The notes under the pieces are model-generated. The model was not told the DNA's origin, ran no database searches, and saw only the letters and a program-made list of their open reading frames with translations. A program made the translations under genes and the position numbers. DNA of 64,000 nucleotides from Pseudomonas sp. (GTDB lineage Bacteria > Pseudomonadota > Gammaproteobacteria > Pseudomonadales > Pseudomonadaceae), in the NCBI RefSeq assembly GCF_030698175.1, contig NZ_JAUYNT010000015.1, forward strand, positions 1 through 64,000, in the 5' to 3' direction. This document shows, in pieces, positions 11,653 through 20,083 of the stretch (positions within the stretch are counted from its first letter, which is position 1; every line of letters starts with the position of its first letter).

Positions 11653-13527
11653 TTATTGCGGACAGTTAGGGCCGGCATTCCAGACCCGTGCCTCAACGCT
11701 GCTCAGTTGCCGCTCCAGGGCGCTATCGCCCATGACCTTGAGGTATTCGATCAGCGCCAAACGCTCATCGGGCGCCAAGGCGCGGCCGATCACGCCGTTC
11801 TGGCGGCAGCCTTCGCGAAACTCATGGCCGCGATTGCTGTTACCGGTGAGTTGGGTGTCGAGTAGGAAGCCGCCGTCAAATTGACTGCTGACAAAGCCGG
11901 CCTGTTGCGGGTCGTACTCAAAGTTGCCGACCCAGAATTTACTCGAGCGCTCGGCCACCGGTGACAACAGCTGGAACAAATTGGGCACCGAGCCGTTGTG
12001 CAAAAACGGCGGGGTGGCCCAGATGCCTTGCAGTGGACGGGCCTTGTAGCCGCGTTTTTCCTGCACGCCAATCGACAAGCCGTAGCCGTTCATCCGCGCC
12101 TGCTCGGCGGCGCCGATGCCGGCGTCTTTATAGGCGCGTTGCTCAACGTAGGCGGTGATATAGGCCAGGCCTTTGGCGCTGGAGATGCTGGCAAAATCCA
12201 CCTCGTCGAGGGAGCTGCCGATTAGCTTGACGTTGAGCTTGCCCAGCTCGGTTTTGCTCCAGTTGAGTTTGCGCAGATCGAAGCGGTGGTCGGCGATATT
12301 GTCGGCGGCGGTCGGGTCGGTGCCGATAATTCGCGTCGGTACCAGGCGCAGATGCCACTCCGGATCGCGGCCGGCGGCTAGGCGCTCAGCTTTTGGAGTA
12401 ACGCTGGGTGCGTGGCAGTAGGCGCAGTTCTCGCTGAACAGCGCGCGGCCCTGGCTGGCGCGTTGCAGGTCAATCTTGCCCAGCACGGCTTGTGGCCAGC
12501 GCGGCGGTTGCAACTGGCGCAGGGTGCTTTCCAGGCTGTCGAGGTCGCGCAGGCGGACGCCGGCGGCGTAGCGCTCGCTCTCACTGACCGGCTCGCCATT
12601 GTCTTGCAGCAGTTGCAGCGGCGCGCCAACGCCTAAGGCTTCGCCGATATTGCGCGCCATCGGTTGCATAGCCGAGGCATTCCATTGCACCCAGTCAAAT
12701 TTCCAGATGTCCCACAGGTGCGGGTAACTCACGGGTGCATTGGCGACGTGGTAGTTGCTGGCGTCCAGCACATCGCCAAACACGCTGTTGGCAATCCGCC
12801 CAAACGCATCGGTGCGGCCAAAGCCCTCTTCGGTGGGATAGAGGCCGCGATGGGTGTCATTCCAGGCCTGACCGAGCATACGCTCGAGGACTGTTTTGAA
12901 CTGGTCACGCAATTCGCCGCGGCCCTTGGGGTACTGCGCGCCGAGCACGGTTTTGGCGAAACGCTTGAATTTCAGCGGGTTGTAATAGGTGAATGCCATG
13001 CTCATGCCGAGCGCCTGGCCAAAGCTGCCGCCGCGCAGGGTGGGCACTGTGGAGGCTAGCGAATGCAGCGCCGCGCCGCCGTCGATGCGCACCGCCTGGC
13101 CCTGATAGCGCAGCTCGCCGGTATGGCAGGCGGCGCAGCTGATGTCGAGGTACTGCACGGCGGTTTCGGGGTCGCCATGGCGGGCAAAACCCACCGGCAG
13201 GTTGCCGGGATTGCTGGCGCTGGCCTGTTGCTGCGGATCGGTCAAAAAGCCAAAACGTGCCAGGTACTCGGGGCGGGCGAATTTATCGGTGGAGAACGGC
13301 AACTCCAGCGCGGTGAACCAGTCGTACTGCAGGCCTTTTACTTGGGTGCCTTGCGGGGTGTAGTAATAGCTTTGCCGCGCCTCTGGGCTCCATTGCTCAA
13401 GGTAATGCAGCTGTGTTGGCTGCTCGAACGTGGGCAGGTTGGGGTTAGCAATAAAGTACAGCAGCAGCGCCACGCCAGCCAAAATGAGCAGCAGCAAGAG
13501 GGCGAGTACGCGACGCAGGATGCGCAT
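11653..13527 (-). CDS. Membrane-anchored di-heme cytochrome c (cytochrome c peroxidase-like)
   Basis: The 624-residue protein has an N-terminal hydrophobic anchor (about 5-28) and two c-type heme sites: CAACH at 131-135 and CAYCH at 368-372. Downstream are further conserved segments such as RPLQGIWATPPFLHNGSVPNL, typical of the di-heme cytochrome c peroxidase/MauG-like superfamily. The true start is probably the ATG at 13527, preceded by AAGGAAG; the TTG at 13533 is in frame. It is upstream partner of the catalase-like gene. The electron acceptor or donor role cannot be settled from sequence. Confidence 0.86.
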   Translation of the reverse strand: MRILRRVLALLLLLILAGVALLLYFIANPNLPTFEQPTQLHYLEQWSPEARQSYYYTPQGTQVKGLQYDWFTALELPFSTDKFARPEYLARFGFLTDPQQQASASNPGNLPVGFARHGDPETAVQYLDISCAACHTGELRYQGQAVRIDGGAALHSLASTVPTLRGGSFGQALGMSMAFTYYNPLKFKRFAKTVLGAQYPKGRGELRDQFKTVLERMLGQAWNDTHRGLYPTEEGFGRTDAFGRIANSVFGDVLDASNYHVANAPVSYPHLWDIWKFDWVQWNASAMQPMARNIGEALGVGAPLQLLQDNGEPVSESERYAAGVRLRDLDSLESTLRQLQPPRWPQAVLGKIDLQRASQGRALFSENCAYCHAPSVTPKAERLAAGRDPEWHLRLVPTRIIGTDPTAADNIADHRFDLRKLNWSKTELGKLNVKLIGSSLDEVDFASISSAKGLAYITAYVEQRAYKDAGIGAAEQARMNGYGLSIGVQEKRGYKARPLQGIWATPPFLHNGSVPNLFQLLSPVAERSSKFWVGNFEYDPQQAGFVSSQFDGGFLLDTQLTGNSNRGHEFREGCRQNGVIGRALAPDERLALIEYLKVMGDSALERQLSSVEARVWNAGPNCPQ

Positions 13528-13644
13528 GAACAACTTCCTTGTAGGGGTTTGGTTGGGCAGAACTTATGCCAAGCCGGGAGGGGTTTTGCAAGCTGCTGCG
13601 TGAGGTATTTGGGCATCTGGCCACTATCGCCGTGGGCCTCAGCC

Positions 13645-14175
13645 TCAGCCTTGGCCGGTGAGCCAGTGGGCAATGGCCTCGAGCGCCTGCTGGCGGCGTT
13701 GTGGCCAGTCACCGTGCAGCTCAAGGTAGTTTTGCTGGTGTAGCTCAAGCCAGTCGTGGCAGTTGCGATAAAACTGCTGGCGCTCGGCCAGCTGTGGCTG
13801 GCAGCGCTGGCCATCGTCGACCCAGGGCACGTCTGCGGGGCTCAGGAGCAGGTGCAGGTGGTAGGGACGGGCGAGCAATTGCTCCTCAAGCCACGGCGGG
13901 CAGTCGGCAAACAGCGCCTGGCTCCAGAGCATGTTACTCAATAGGTGAGTGTCGAGAATCAGCAGGGACGGACGGCTGGTCCGCGCGGCATCTTCCCAGT
14001 CGAGCTGGCCGCGGGCGATCGCTGGGATGTCGGCGTAACAGGTGTCGCGCTGTTCTTGCTGGATAAAATGCCGCACGTACTCGCCGACGATCAGGCCGCC
14101 AAACTCGGCCTGGATCTCGGCCGCCAGCCAGCTTTTACCGCTGGACTCGGGGCCGGTCAGCACCAGCACTTTCAT
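13645..14175 (-). CDS. NadR-like nicotinamide riboside kinase / P-loop ATPase
   Basis: A 176-residue P-loop kinase with GPESSGKS at residues 8-15 near the N-terminus, then a GEYVRHF segment and LLILDTHLL (Walker B region), closely resembling the ribosylnicotinamide kinase domain of NadR without its regulator and adenylyltransferase domains. Its ATG overlaps the pnuC stop codon (ATGA), so the two are translationally coupled. Together they should import nicotinamide riboside and trap it as nicotinamide mononucleotide for NAD synthesis. The start at 14175 is fixed by this overlap. Confidence 0.88.
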   Translation of the reverse strand: MKVLVLTGPESSGKSWLAAEIQAEFGGLIVGEYVRHFIQQEQRDTCYADIPAIARGQLDWEDAARTSRPSLLILDTHLLSNMLWSQALFADCPPWLEEQLLARPYHLHLLLSPADVPWVDDGQRCQPQLAERQQFYRNCHDWLELHQQNYLELHGDWPQRRQQALEAIAHWLTGQG

Positions 14176-14741
14176 GCTGTGGCGACCTGGGTTTGCGCCC
14201 GTCGCCATTGCTGCCAGCCGTGCAGCGCCAACAGGCAGAACAGCCCATACAGGCCGGCGGTGAGGTACAGCTCTTTGTAGATAAACAGACCGACGTAGAG
14301 CACATCCAAGACCAGCCACAGCGGCCAGTTCTCGATGCGCTTTTGCGCCATCCACACCTGCGCCACCAGGCTAAACGCGGTCAGGCCGGCATCCAGCCAA
14401 GGCTGCGCGGCATCAGTGTAGCTGGCCATCAGATAGCCAAGCGTCAGACTGCCCATGGCGCCGATGCCGAGGCTGAGCAGCAGCCCCGGCAGGCTTAGGT
14501 TACTGACCTGGCGCCCGTGCTGTTGCTGTCCACCGCGGGTCCATTGCCACCAGCCATAGAGCTGCAAGAAGGCGAAAACGCCTTGCAGCAGCATGTCGGA
14601 GTAGAGTTTGACCTCGTAAAAAATCCAGCAATAAATCACCACCATCGCCAGGCCAATCGGCCAGCACCAGGGGTTTTGCCGCACGGTAAGCCAGACGGCC
14701 AGTACCCCCAGTGCGGCGGCGAGCAGTTCAATCGCAGACAT
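14172..14741 (-). CDS. pnuC: Nicotinamide riboside transporter PnuC
   Basis: A 189-residue protein with about seven membrane helices. It has the PnuC hallmarks NPWCWPIGL near residue 24, QLYGWWQWTRGG near 60, and a C-terminal LVLDVLYVGLFIYKELY. PnuC moves nicotinamide riboside across the inner membrane by facilitated diffusion driven by phosphorylation inside the cell, which the overlapping downstream kinase would provide. Confidence 0.94.
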   Translation of the reverse strand: MSAIELLAAALGVLAVWLTVRQNPWCWPIGLAMVVIYCWIFYEVKLYSDMLLQGVFAFLQLYGWWQWTRGGQQQHGRQVSNLSLPGLLLSLGIGAMGSLTLGYLMASYTDAAQPWLDAGLTAFSLVAQVWMAQKRIENWPLWLVLDVLYVGLFIYKELYLTAGLYGLFCLLALHGWQQWRRAQTQVATA

Positions 14742-14808
14742 CTACAGTCCTCAGGACGGCAGCCGAGGGCGCCGCAGCAGTCATATTCGAGGGCCGATTG
14801 TAGCGATT

Positions 14809-15348
14809 TCAGGCGGTTGCCGCAGTGCTGCGCTGGCGCTTGGTCTGATCCTGTTGCTCACGTTCACTGCCAACGTAGTACTCGCGGGTGCCAAACACCC
14901 AGTCGAACCACGGCTTGGTAACGCACCAGTTGGCGTGCGGGTTGGGGCCCATGTGGTGATCGTAATGCCAGGGCAGGTGCTGGCGAGCCCAGTCGGGGTG
15001 GTCGTGGGCCTTCTTGTGGCTCAGGTAATAGTTCAGCGCGCAATACCAGAGGGTCAGGGTCAGCCAGGGGGCGAAGAACACCAGCGGGCTGACCAGCACA
15101 CTGGCGATTAACAGCGCCCAAGCCTCTTTGCCTTGAGCGTGCCAGCCCAGCGGGAAGCGCCGATAGCAGGGGTCGTAGAAGTTATGTTTACGGGCGTTGC
15201 GGTGGTGTTCGTGGAAGTGAAAGCTCCACAGCTTGCCGGGTTTTTTGCCCCAGCCATGCAAGACAAAACGGTGAAACCACCATTCGGTGAAATTGCCCAG
15301 CAATAGGCCGAGTGGGATGCTAACGAGCGCTTCGAGATACCAAGGCAT
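14809..15348 (-). CDS. Fatty acid hydroxylase / sterol desaturase superfamily membrane protein
   Basis: A 179-residue membrane protein with the diiron histidine clusters of the fatty-acid hydroxylase superfamily: HRFVLH (about 26-31), HFHEHH (about 44-49), HKKAHDH and HYDHH near the C-terminal half. Two hydrophobic segments flank the middle. It likely performs an oxygen-dependent hydroxylation or desaturation of a lipid or carotenoid; the substrate is unknown. It stands alone between pnuC and greB. Confidence 0.83.
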   Translation of the reverse strand: MPWYLEALVSIPLGLLLGNFTEWWFHRFVLHGWGKKPGKLWSFHFHEHHRNARKHNFYDPCYRRFPLGWHAQGKEAWALLIASVLVSPLVFFAPWLTLTLWYCALNYYLSHKKAHDHPDWARQHLPWHYDHHMGPNPHANWCVTKPWFDWVFGTREYYVGSEREQQDQTKRQRSTAATA

Positions 15349-15462
15349 TGTTATTGTTCTCCAAGGTGAGTGGTGTCAGCACTTTAGCCAGGGAGGCGCA
15401 CGCCGGGCATTGTCCGCACTGACAGCAGGGAGAAGGCAGTTGGGACAAGTCAGAGCGATATT

Positions 15463-15957
15463 TCAGTAGTCGATGGCCGTGATGTACCAGGTTTTCTCAC
15501 CGGTGGGAGTTTGCACCCGCACCTCGGCATCCAGTGCCTTGCCCAGCAGCGCCCGGGCCAGCGGCGAGTCGATGCTGATCAGCTGGGTTTTTAGGTCCAG
15601 CTCATCCGGGCCGACGATGCGATAGCGCGACTCGTTGCCGTCTTCGTCTTCGAGACTGACCCAGGCGCCAAAATACACTTTGCTGGGATCGCTGGGCGGG
15701 GCGCTGACGACTTTCAGGCTTTCTAGGCGCTTGGTTAAAAAGCGCACCCGGCTGTCGATCTCACGCAGCATCTTTTTGCCATAGGTGTACTCGGCGTTCT
15801 CCGAGCGATCACCCTGGGCCGCCGCTTCGCTGACCGCCTGGGTTACCTGCGGGCGGCGCACATGCCAGAGTTCATGGAATTCGGCGCGCATCCGCGCCTC
15901 ACCCTCGGGGGTGATTAACGCGGTGCCGGCGGAGCGGGGTGGGCGATAACGGCTCAT
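15463..15957 (-). CDS. greB: Transcription elongation factor GreB
   Basis: GreB enters the RNA polymerase secondary channel and stimulates cleavage of backtracked RNA. The 164-residue protein has the family N-terminal coiled coil with [15 protein letters not shown] (about 48-62) and a C-terminal FKBP-like domain with [15 protein letters not shown]. The RFLTKRLE helix and the ITPEGEARM start region favour GreB over GreA. It is on the same strand as, and downstream of, the ABC transporter genes. Confidence 0.95.
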   Translation of the reverse strand: MSRYRPPRSAGTALITPEGEARMRAEFHELWHVRRPQVTQAVSEAAAQGDRSENAEYTYGKKMLREIDSRVRFLTKRLESLKVVSAPPSDPSKVYFGAWVSLEDEDGNESRYRIVGPDELDLKTQLISIDSPLARALLGKALDAEVRVQTPTGEKTWYITAIDY

Positions 15958-16027
15958 AAAAAGTGCATATAGAAAGTGAAGGCCGATTCTAACAAGGATG
16001 AGTCAGGTAAAAATAACCGACCCAACG

Positions 16028-18544
16028 TTAACCCTCCCGCAACACAGTGAGCGGGCTGGCGTTCAGCGCCCGGCGGGTGCCCAAGAGTCCGGCGCTGGCC
16101 ACCAAGACGGCGCCAAGTAGCGGCAACACCAGCAGCCAAGGATGCGGATGCCAGCTGATATCGAATACCAGGTTGTACAGCAGCGCGCTGACCAGTTCGC
16201 AGCCAAGGGCGGCGATCAGCCCGCTGGCGGCGCCGAGCAAGGCAAATTCGCGCAAGCGGGCCTGGTTGAGTAGCCGCCGCTCGGCCCCGAGGGCACGCAG
16301 CAGGGCGCTTTGTCGGGTGCGTTCATCGAGGGTCGATTGCAAACCGGCAAACAGCACGCTCAAACCGGCGGCCAACACAAACAGCAGCACCCATTCCACC
16401 GCCAAGGTTACTTGCGCGAGGATGCTGCGCAGTTGCGCCAGCAGCACATCCACCTGCAGCAGGGTCACGGCCGGAAAGGCGCGGGCCAGCTCAATCAGTT
16501 GTCGCTCATGCTCGGGCGGTAAGTAAAAGCTGGTCAGGTAGGTGAGGGGTAAATCCTGCAGGGCGCCGGGCTCGAAGACCATGTAAAAGTTGGGCTGCAA
16601 ACTGTCCCAGTGCAGCTCGCGCAAGCTGCGCACCTGGGCATCACGCTGAGCGGCGCCGATGCTAAAGCTCAAGCGGTCGCCGAGCTTTATCTTCAGCTTC
16701 TTCGCCAGCTGCGCCTCGACCGAGACCCCTGGTAAATTCGGGTTGTTGGCGTTGCTAGGGCCGCTGGCCGCGTTCGGCCACCAGTCGCCGGCCAGCAGGC
16801 GATTGCCCGGTGGTAGTTCGGCGCTCCACGACAGGCTTAGGTCGCGATTCAGGGCGCCCTCATCCTTACTGACAGAACCGTTTACTGGCTGGCCGTTGAT
16901 TGCCGTCAGGCGACCGGGCAGTGCCGGGTAGAGCAGAGGCGGCGTTGGCGACAGTTGTTGCAGGCGGGCGATAAAGGCGTCTTTCTCCGCCGGCAGTACA
17001 TTTAAGGCGAACAGGTTGGGGGTTTGCGCCGGCAGTTGCGCCTGCCAGGTGCTGAGCAACTCGCCGCGCAGCAGGGCGATCAAGGCCATGCTGAGCAGGA
17101 TCAGGCCGAAGGCCAGACTCTGCCCGGCGGCGGCCAGCGGATGGCGCAGCAGTTGGCCCAAGCCCAGTCGCCATTGCAGGCTGGCATTGCTCAGCAGTCG
17201 ACGTAACGCCTGCAAACTCAGCAGCAGCAAGCCACCGAGCAGCACTGCGGTGATCAGCCCGCCGCCCAGCAACGCCAGGGTCAGGGGTAAATCCAGACTC
17301 AAGCGCCACATGATCAGGCCGAGGGCGAGCAGGGCAGCGCCATACACCAGCCAGGAGCTGGGCGGCACCGGCAGCAAGTCGCGGCGTAATACCCGCAGTG
17401 GCGGCACCCGGCCCAGTGCGGCCAACGGTGGCAGGGCAAAGCCGGCCAGGGCGGTGAGGCCGCAGGCCATGCCCGCCAATGCTGGCAGCAGATCGCCGGG
17501 CGGCACGTTGGCCGGCAGCAAGCCGCGCAGCAGATAAAACAGACCGTGCTGCGCCAGCCAACCGAGTACGGCGCCCAGGCCGCAGGCGAGCAAACCGAGC
17601 AGCGCCAGTTGCAGGCTGAACAGGGCCAGAGTTTCGTGGCGTGACAGCCCTAGGCAGCGCAGCAGGGCGCTGGCGTCCAGGCGCCGGCTGGCAAAACGGG
17701 CGGCGCTCAGCGCCACGGCGACGCCGGCGAGCAATACCGCGGCCAGGCTGGCCAAGTTGAGATAGCGTTCGGCGCGGCCCAGGGCGCTGCCAATCTGCTG
17801 GTTGCCGCTGCGCGGATCTTCCAGTTTTTGCTGGGCTGTTAGGCTCGGCTCTATGCTGTGTCGATAGCTGGCGAGTTGTTCAGGCGTGCCGCGCCACAGT
17901 TCGCGGTAGCTGACTCGGCTGCCGGGCTGGATCACGCCGGTGGCGGCCAGGTCATCCAGGTGCATCAACAGCCGCGGGCTGAGGCTGTAAAAATCCCCCG
18001 CCCGATCCGGCTCGTAGGTCAGGACGCGGGTGAGTCGCAGGGGCTTGTTGCCCACTTCGACGTGGTCGCCAATGTTCAGATTCAAGGCCAGCAGCAGGCG
18101 CGCCTCGACCCAGGCCTCGCCAGGTTGTGGTCCGCCACCTGCGCTGTCACGGCCCTCTAGGGCTGCCGCGCTTTTTAACTGGCCACGCAGCGGGTAGGCG
18201 CTGTCGGCGGCTTTGACGCTGGCCAGTTGAATGCCGTTGTCGGTGGCAATTACGCTGGCAAATTCAACCAGTTGCGCGTGTTTAAGGCCCAGAGCTAAGC
18301 CGGGTGTGATTTGCCCAGCGGTGGCTGCTGAGCTGCCATTGAGTAGCAGGTCGGCGCCGAGAAACTCGCTGGCGCGCATCTGCATGGCGCCGCTCAGGCG
18401 TGCGCTGAAATAACCAATCGAGGTGCTGGCCGTCACGGCAATCAGCAGTGCGATAAACAGCACGCGCAACTCGCCCGCCCGGGCATCGCGCAGCAATTGC
18501 TGGCACGCCAGGCGCAGTAGTCGGTAAAAACTCAGGCGTACCAT
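16028..18544 (-). CDS. FtsX-family ABC transporter permease (YbbP-like)
   Basis: An 838-residue integral membrane protein with an N-terminal helix (about 27-48), a large periplasmic domain, groups of helices in the middle (about 255-450) and three helices at the C-terminus. Two FtsX/MacB-type permease modules fit the YbbP family, which pairs with a YbbA-like ATPase. Its ATG overlaps the ATPase stop codon by one base (TGATG). Location beside the tesA esterase is the standard arrangement in Pseudomonas and E. coli. The substrate is not established; lipoprotein or hydrophobic compound export is usual for the family. Confidence 0.9.
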   Translation of the reverse strand: MVRLSFYRLLRLACQQLLRDARAGELRVLFIALLIAVTASTSIGYFSARLSGAMQMRASEFLGADLLLNGSSAATAGQITPGLALGLKHAQLVEFASVIATDNGIQLASVKAADSAYPLRGQLKSAAALEGRDSAGGGPQPGEAWVEARLLLALNLNIGDHVEVGNKPLRLTRVLTYEPDRAGDFYSLSPRLLMHLDDLAATGVIQPGSRVSYRELWRGTPEQLASYRHSIEPSLTAQQKLEDPRSGNQQIGSALGRAERYLNLASLAAVLLAGVAVALSAARFASRRLDASALLRCLGLSRHETLALFSLQLALLGLLACGLGAVLGWLAQHGLFYLLRGLLPANVPPGDLLPALAGMACGLTALAGFALPPLAALGRVPPLRVLRRDLLPVPPSSWLVYGAALLALGLIMWRLSLDLPLTLALLGGGLITAVLLGGLLLLSLQALRRLLSNASLQWRLGLGQLLRHPLAAAGQSLAFGLILLSMALIALLRGELLSTWQAQLPAQTPNLFALNVLPAEKDAFIARLQQLSPTPPLLYPALPGRLTAINGQPVNGSVSKDEGALNRDLSLSWSAELPPGNRLLAGDWWPNAASGPSNANNPNLPGVSVEAQLAKKLKIKLGDRLSFSIGAAQRDAQVRSLRELHWDSLQPNFYMVFEPGALQDLPLTYLTSFYLPPEHERQLIELARAFPAVTLLQVDVLLAQLRSILAQVTLAVEWVLLFVLAAGLSVLFAGLQSTLDERTRQSALLRALGAERRLLNQARLREFALLGAASGLIAALGCELVSALLYNLVFDISWHPHPWLLVLPLLGAVLVASAGLLGTRRALNASPLTVLREG

Positions 18545-19227
18545 CAGGCGTGCTCGGGGTCGATCTGCTGACCGGCTTCAAGGTGAATCACCCGCCGGCA
18601 GCGCTGCGCCAGGCGCTCATCGTGGGTCACCAGTACCAGCGTGGTGCCGTGTTCCTGGTTGAGCGCAAATAACAGATCGCTGATATGTTGGCCGGTGTGG
18701 CGGTCGAGATTGCCGGTCGGCTCGTCGGCAAACAACACCGTCGGCTCACCGGCAAAGGCGCGGGCAATCGCCACCCGCTGCTGCTCACCGCCGGACAGTT
18801 GCCGTGGGTAATGGCTTAGCCGCTGGCCCAGGCCGACGCGCTCAAGTAGCAAGCGGGCGGTGGTGCGGGCGTCGGGCCGGCCTTCCAGCTCGAGCGGCAA
18901 CATAACGTTTTCCAGCGCATTGAGGCTGTCGAGAAGCTGAAAAGACTGGAAGACAAAACCGACATGCTCGGCGCGCAAGCGGGCGCGCTGGTCTTCACTC
19001 AGGCTATTAAGGCCAACCCCGGCCAGGCTGACTTCGCCGTGGGTGGGTAAGTCCAGGCCCGCCAGCAAGCCCAGTAAGGTCGACTTGCCCGAGCCGGAGC
19101 TGCCAACTATGGCCAGGCTGTCGCCACGGGCCAGTTCCAGGCTCAGGTCATCAAGGATGCACAGCTCGCCTTCCGCGCTGGGAACCACTTTGCTAAGGTG
19201 CTGCGCGTGAAGAATGGTTGCGCTCAT
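18544..19227 (-). CDS. ABC transporter ATP-binding protein (YbbA-like)
   Basis: A 227-residue ATPase of the LolD/MacB type with Walker A GSSGSGKST (about 42-50), signature LSGGEQQRV (about 144-152) and Walker B VLFADEPTGNLD (about 164-175). It pairs with the overlapping FtsX-type permease. The start at 19227 lies within a 40-base sequence that is repeated exactly 119 bases away in the tesA upstream region, so a copy of this gene's first codons lies at 19309-19348. Confidence 0.92.
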   Translation of the reverse strand: MSATILHAQHLSKVVPSAEGELCILDDLSLELARGDSLAIVGSSGSGKSTLLGLLAGLDLPTHGEVSLAGVGLNSLSEDQRARLRAEHVGFVFQSFQLLDSLNALENVMLPLELEGRPDARTTARLLLERVGLGQRLSHYPRQLSGGEQQRVAIARAFAGEPTVLFADEPTGNLDRHTGQHISDLLFALNQEHGTTLVLVTHDERLAQRCRRVIHLEAGQQIDPEHA

Positions 19228-19303
19228 GGCGAGTCCGGTTCGGGTCTGCTGGATGGGGTTGCTCGTGGCGCTGTGGTTGGCGGCGCCAGGCGCGTCGGGA
19301 GCG
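19190..19303. repeat. Direct repeat copy A (ABC gene start plus tesA start)
   Basis: Bases 19190-19229 match 19309-19348 exactly (40 of 40), and the next 74 bases match with 13 differences (about 82 percent). The exact part encodes the first codons of the ABC ATPase on the minus strand; the diverged part encodes a tesA signal peptide on the plus strand. The partner copy is 19309-19422. The difference in identity along the repeat shows the copies have separate histories. Confidence 0.93.
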
Positions 19304-19315
19304 ACCTGTTGCTAA
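19226..19315 (+). pseudogene. Remnant of the 5' end of a second tesA
   Basis: Thirty codons from the ATG at 19226 to a TAA at 19313-19315 encode a signal peptide like that of the intact tesA (CWMGLLVALWLAAPGASGA versus VWWMGLVVALWLTAQSASGA). After GA the frame breaks off at the junction with the second direct repeat. The codon aligned with the intact gene's start ATG is GTT. It is most easily read as the resident tesA start left behind when the following segment was inserted. Confidence 0.78.
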
Positions 19316-19422
19316 GGTGCTGCGCGTGAAGAATGGTTGCGCTCATGGAGAGTCCGATGCGGGTGTGGTGGATGGGGTTGGTCGTAGCGTTGTGGTTGAC
19401 GGCGCAAAGCGCGTCAGGCGCG
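19309..19422. repeat. Direct repeat copy B (partner of 19190-19303)
   Basis: This copy contains a truncated minus-strand start of the ABC ATPase (MSATILHAQHLS and then unrelated sequence) and, on the plus strand, the start of the intact tesA. The ATPase fragment has no function here, because its remaining codons are missing; it marks the left edge of the inserted segment. Confidence 0.9.
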
Positions 19423-19962
19423 GCTTTGCTGGTGCTCGGCGATAGTATCAGCGCAGGTTTTGGTTTAGATACACGCCTAGGTTGGGTCAATTTGTTGCAG
19501 CAGCGGTTAAATCAGCAGGGTTTGGACTATCAAGTAGTCAATGCTTCGATCAGTGGCGACACCAGTGCCGGCGGCTTGGCGCGCCTGGCGCCGCTGCTGG
19601 CAGCGCATCAGCCGGCACTGGTGGTGGTCGAGCTGGGCGGTAATGACGGCCTGCGCGGGCAGTCGCCGGCGCAATTGCAACAAAACCTTGCGGCGATCAT
19701 TCAGCAGTCGCAAGCCAGTGGTGCCAAGGTGCTGCTTTTGGGCATGCGTTTGCCGCCTAACTATGGCGTGCGTTACAGCGAGATGTTTAGCCAGGTGTAT
19801 GTGCAGCTGGCCAGTAGTGAGAGCGTTGCGCTGGTGCCGTTTTTTCTTGAGGGCGTTGGCGGGGTGCCGATGTTGATGCAGGGCGATGGCATTCACCCGG
19901 CGGCCGCGGCTCAGCCTCGTTTGCTCGACAACGTCTGGCCGGTACTGAAGCCGCTGCTCTGA
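19357..19962 (+). CDS. tesA: Multifunctional acyl-CoA thioesterase/arylesterase TesA
   Basis: TesA is a periplasmic GDSL hydrolase (thioesterase, arylesterase, lysophospholipase). The 201-residue protein has a signal peptide (about 1-21), block I GDSIS with nucleophile S30, block III GGND (about 96-99) and block V DGIHP, supplying the catalytic Asp and His near residues 175-178. The ATG at 19357 follows GGAG and is preferred over in-frame ATGs at 19333 and 19345. The gene is intact, but 57 bases of its 3' part (19860-19916) are repeated exactly at 23896-23952 beyond the efflux operon, so it appears to have arrived with that segment or been rebuilt by recombination. Confidence 0.94.
   Translation: MRVWWMGLVVALWLTAQSASGAALLVLGDSISAGFGLDTRLGWVNLLQQRLNQQGLDYQVVNASISGDTSAGGLARLAPLLAAHQPALVVVELGGNDGLRGQSPAQLQQNLAAIIQQSQASGAKVLLLGMRLPPNYGVRYSEMFSQVYVQLASSESVALVPFFLEGVGGVPMLMQGDGIHPAAAAQPRLLDNVWPVLKPLL
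19860..19916 (+). repeat. 57-bp exact direct repeat within tesA 3' region (copy 1)
   Basis: The sequence around GTGCCGATGTTGATGCAGGG encodes the conserved GVPMLMQGDGIHPAAAAQP part of TesA. An identical copy lies at 23896-23952. The two copies flank the TetR-regulated ABC operon in direct orientation and are about 4.04 kb apart. Confidence 0.95.
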
Positions 19963-20083
19963 AGAAGTCCCTGAGGAGGTCAGGAGGCGCCATCTTAGCG
20001 GGGGAGCGGATTGCCCAACGGTTTTCGAACGCTTTTGTGACTGCTGAAAGCAAATTGCGCGCGGCGATGCTGACAGGCTGTGT

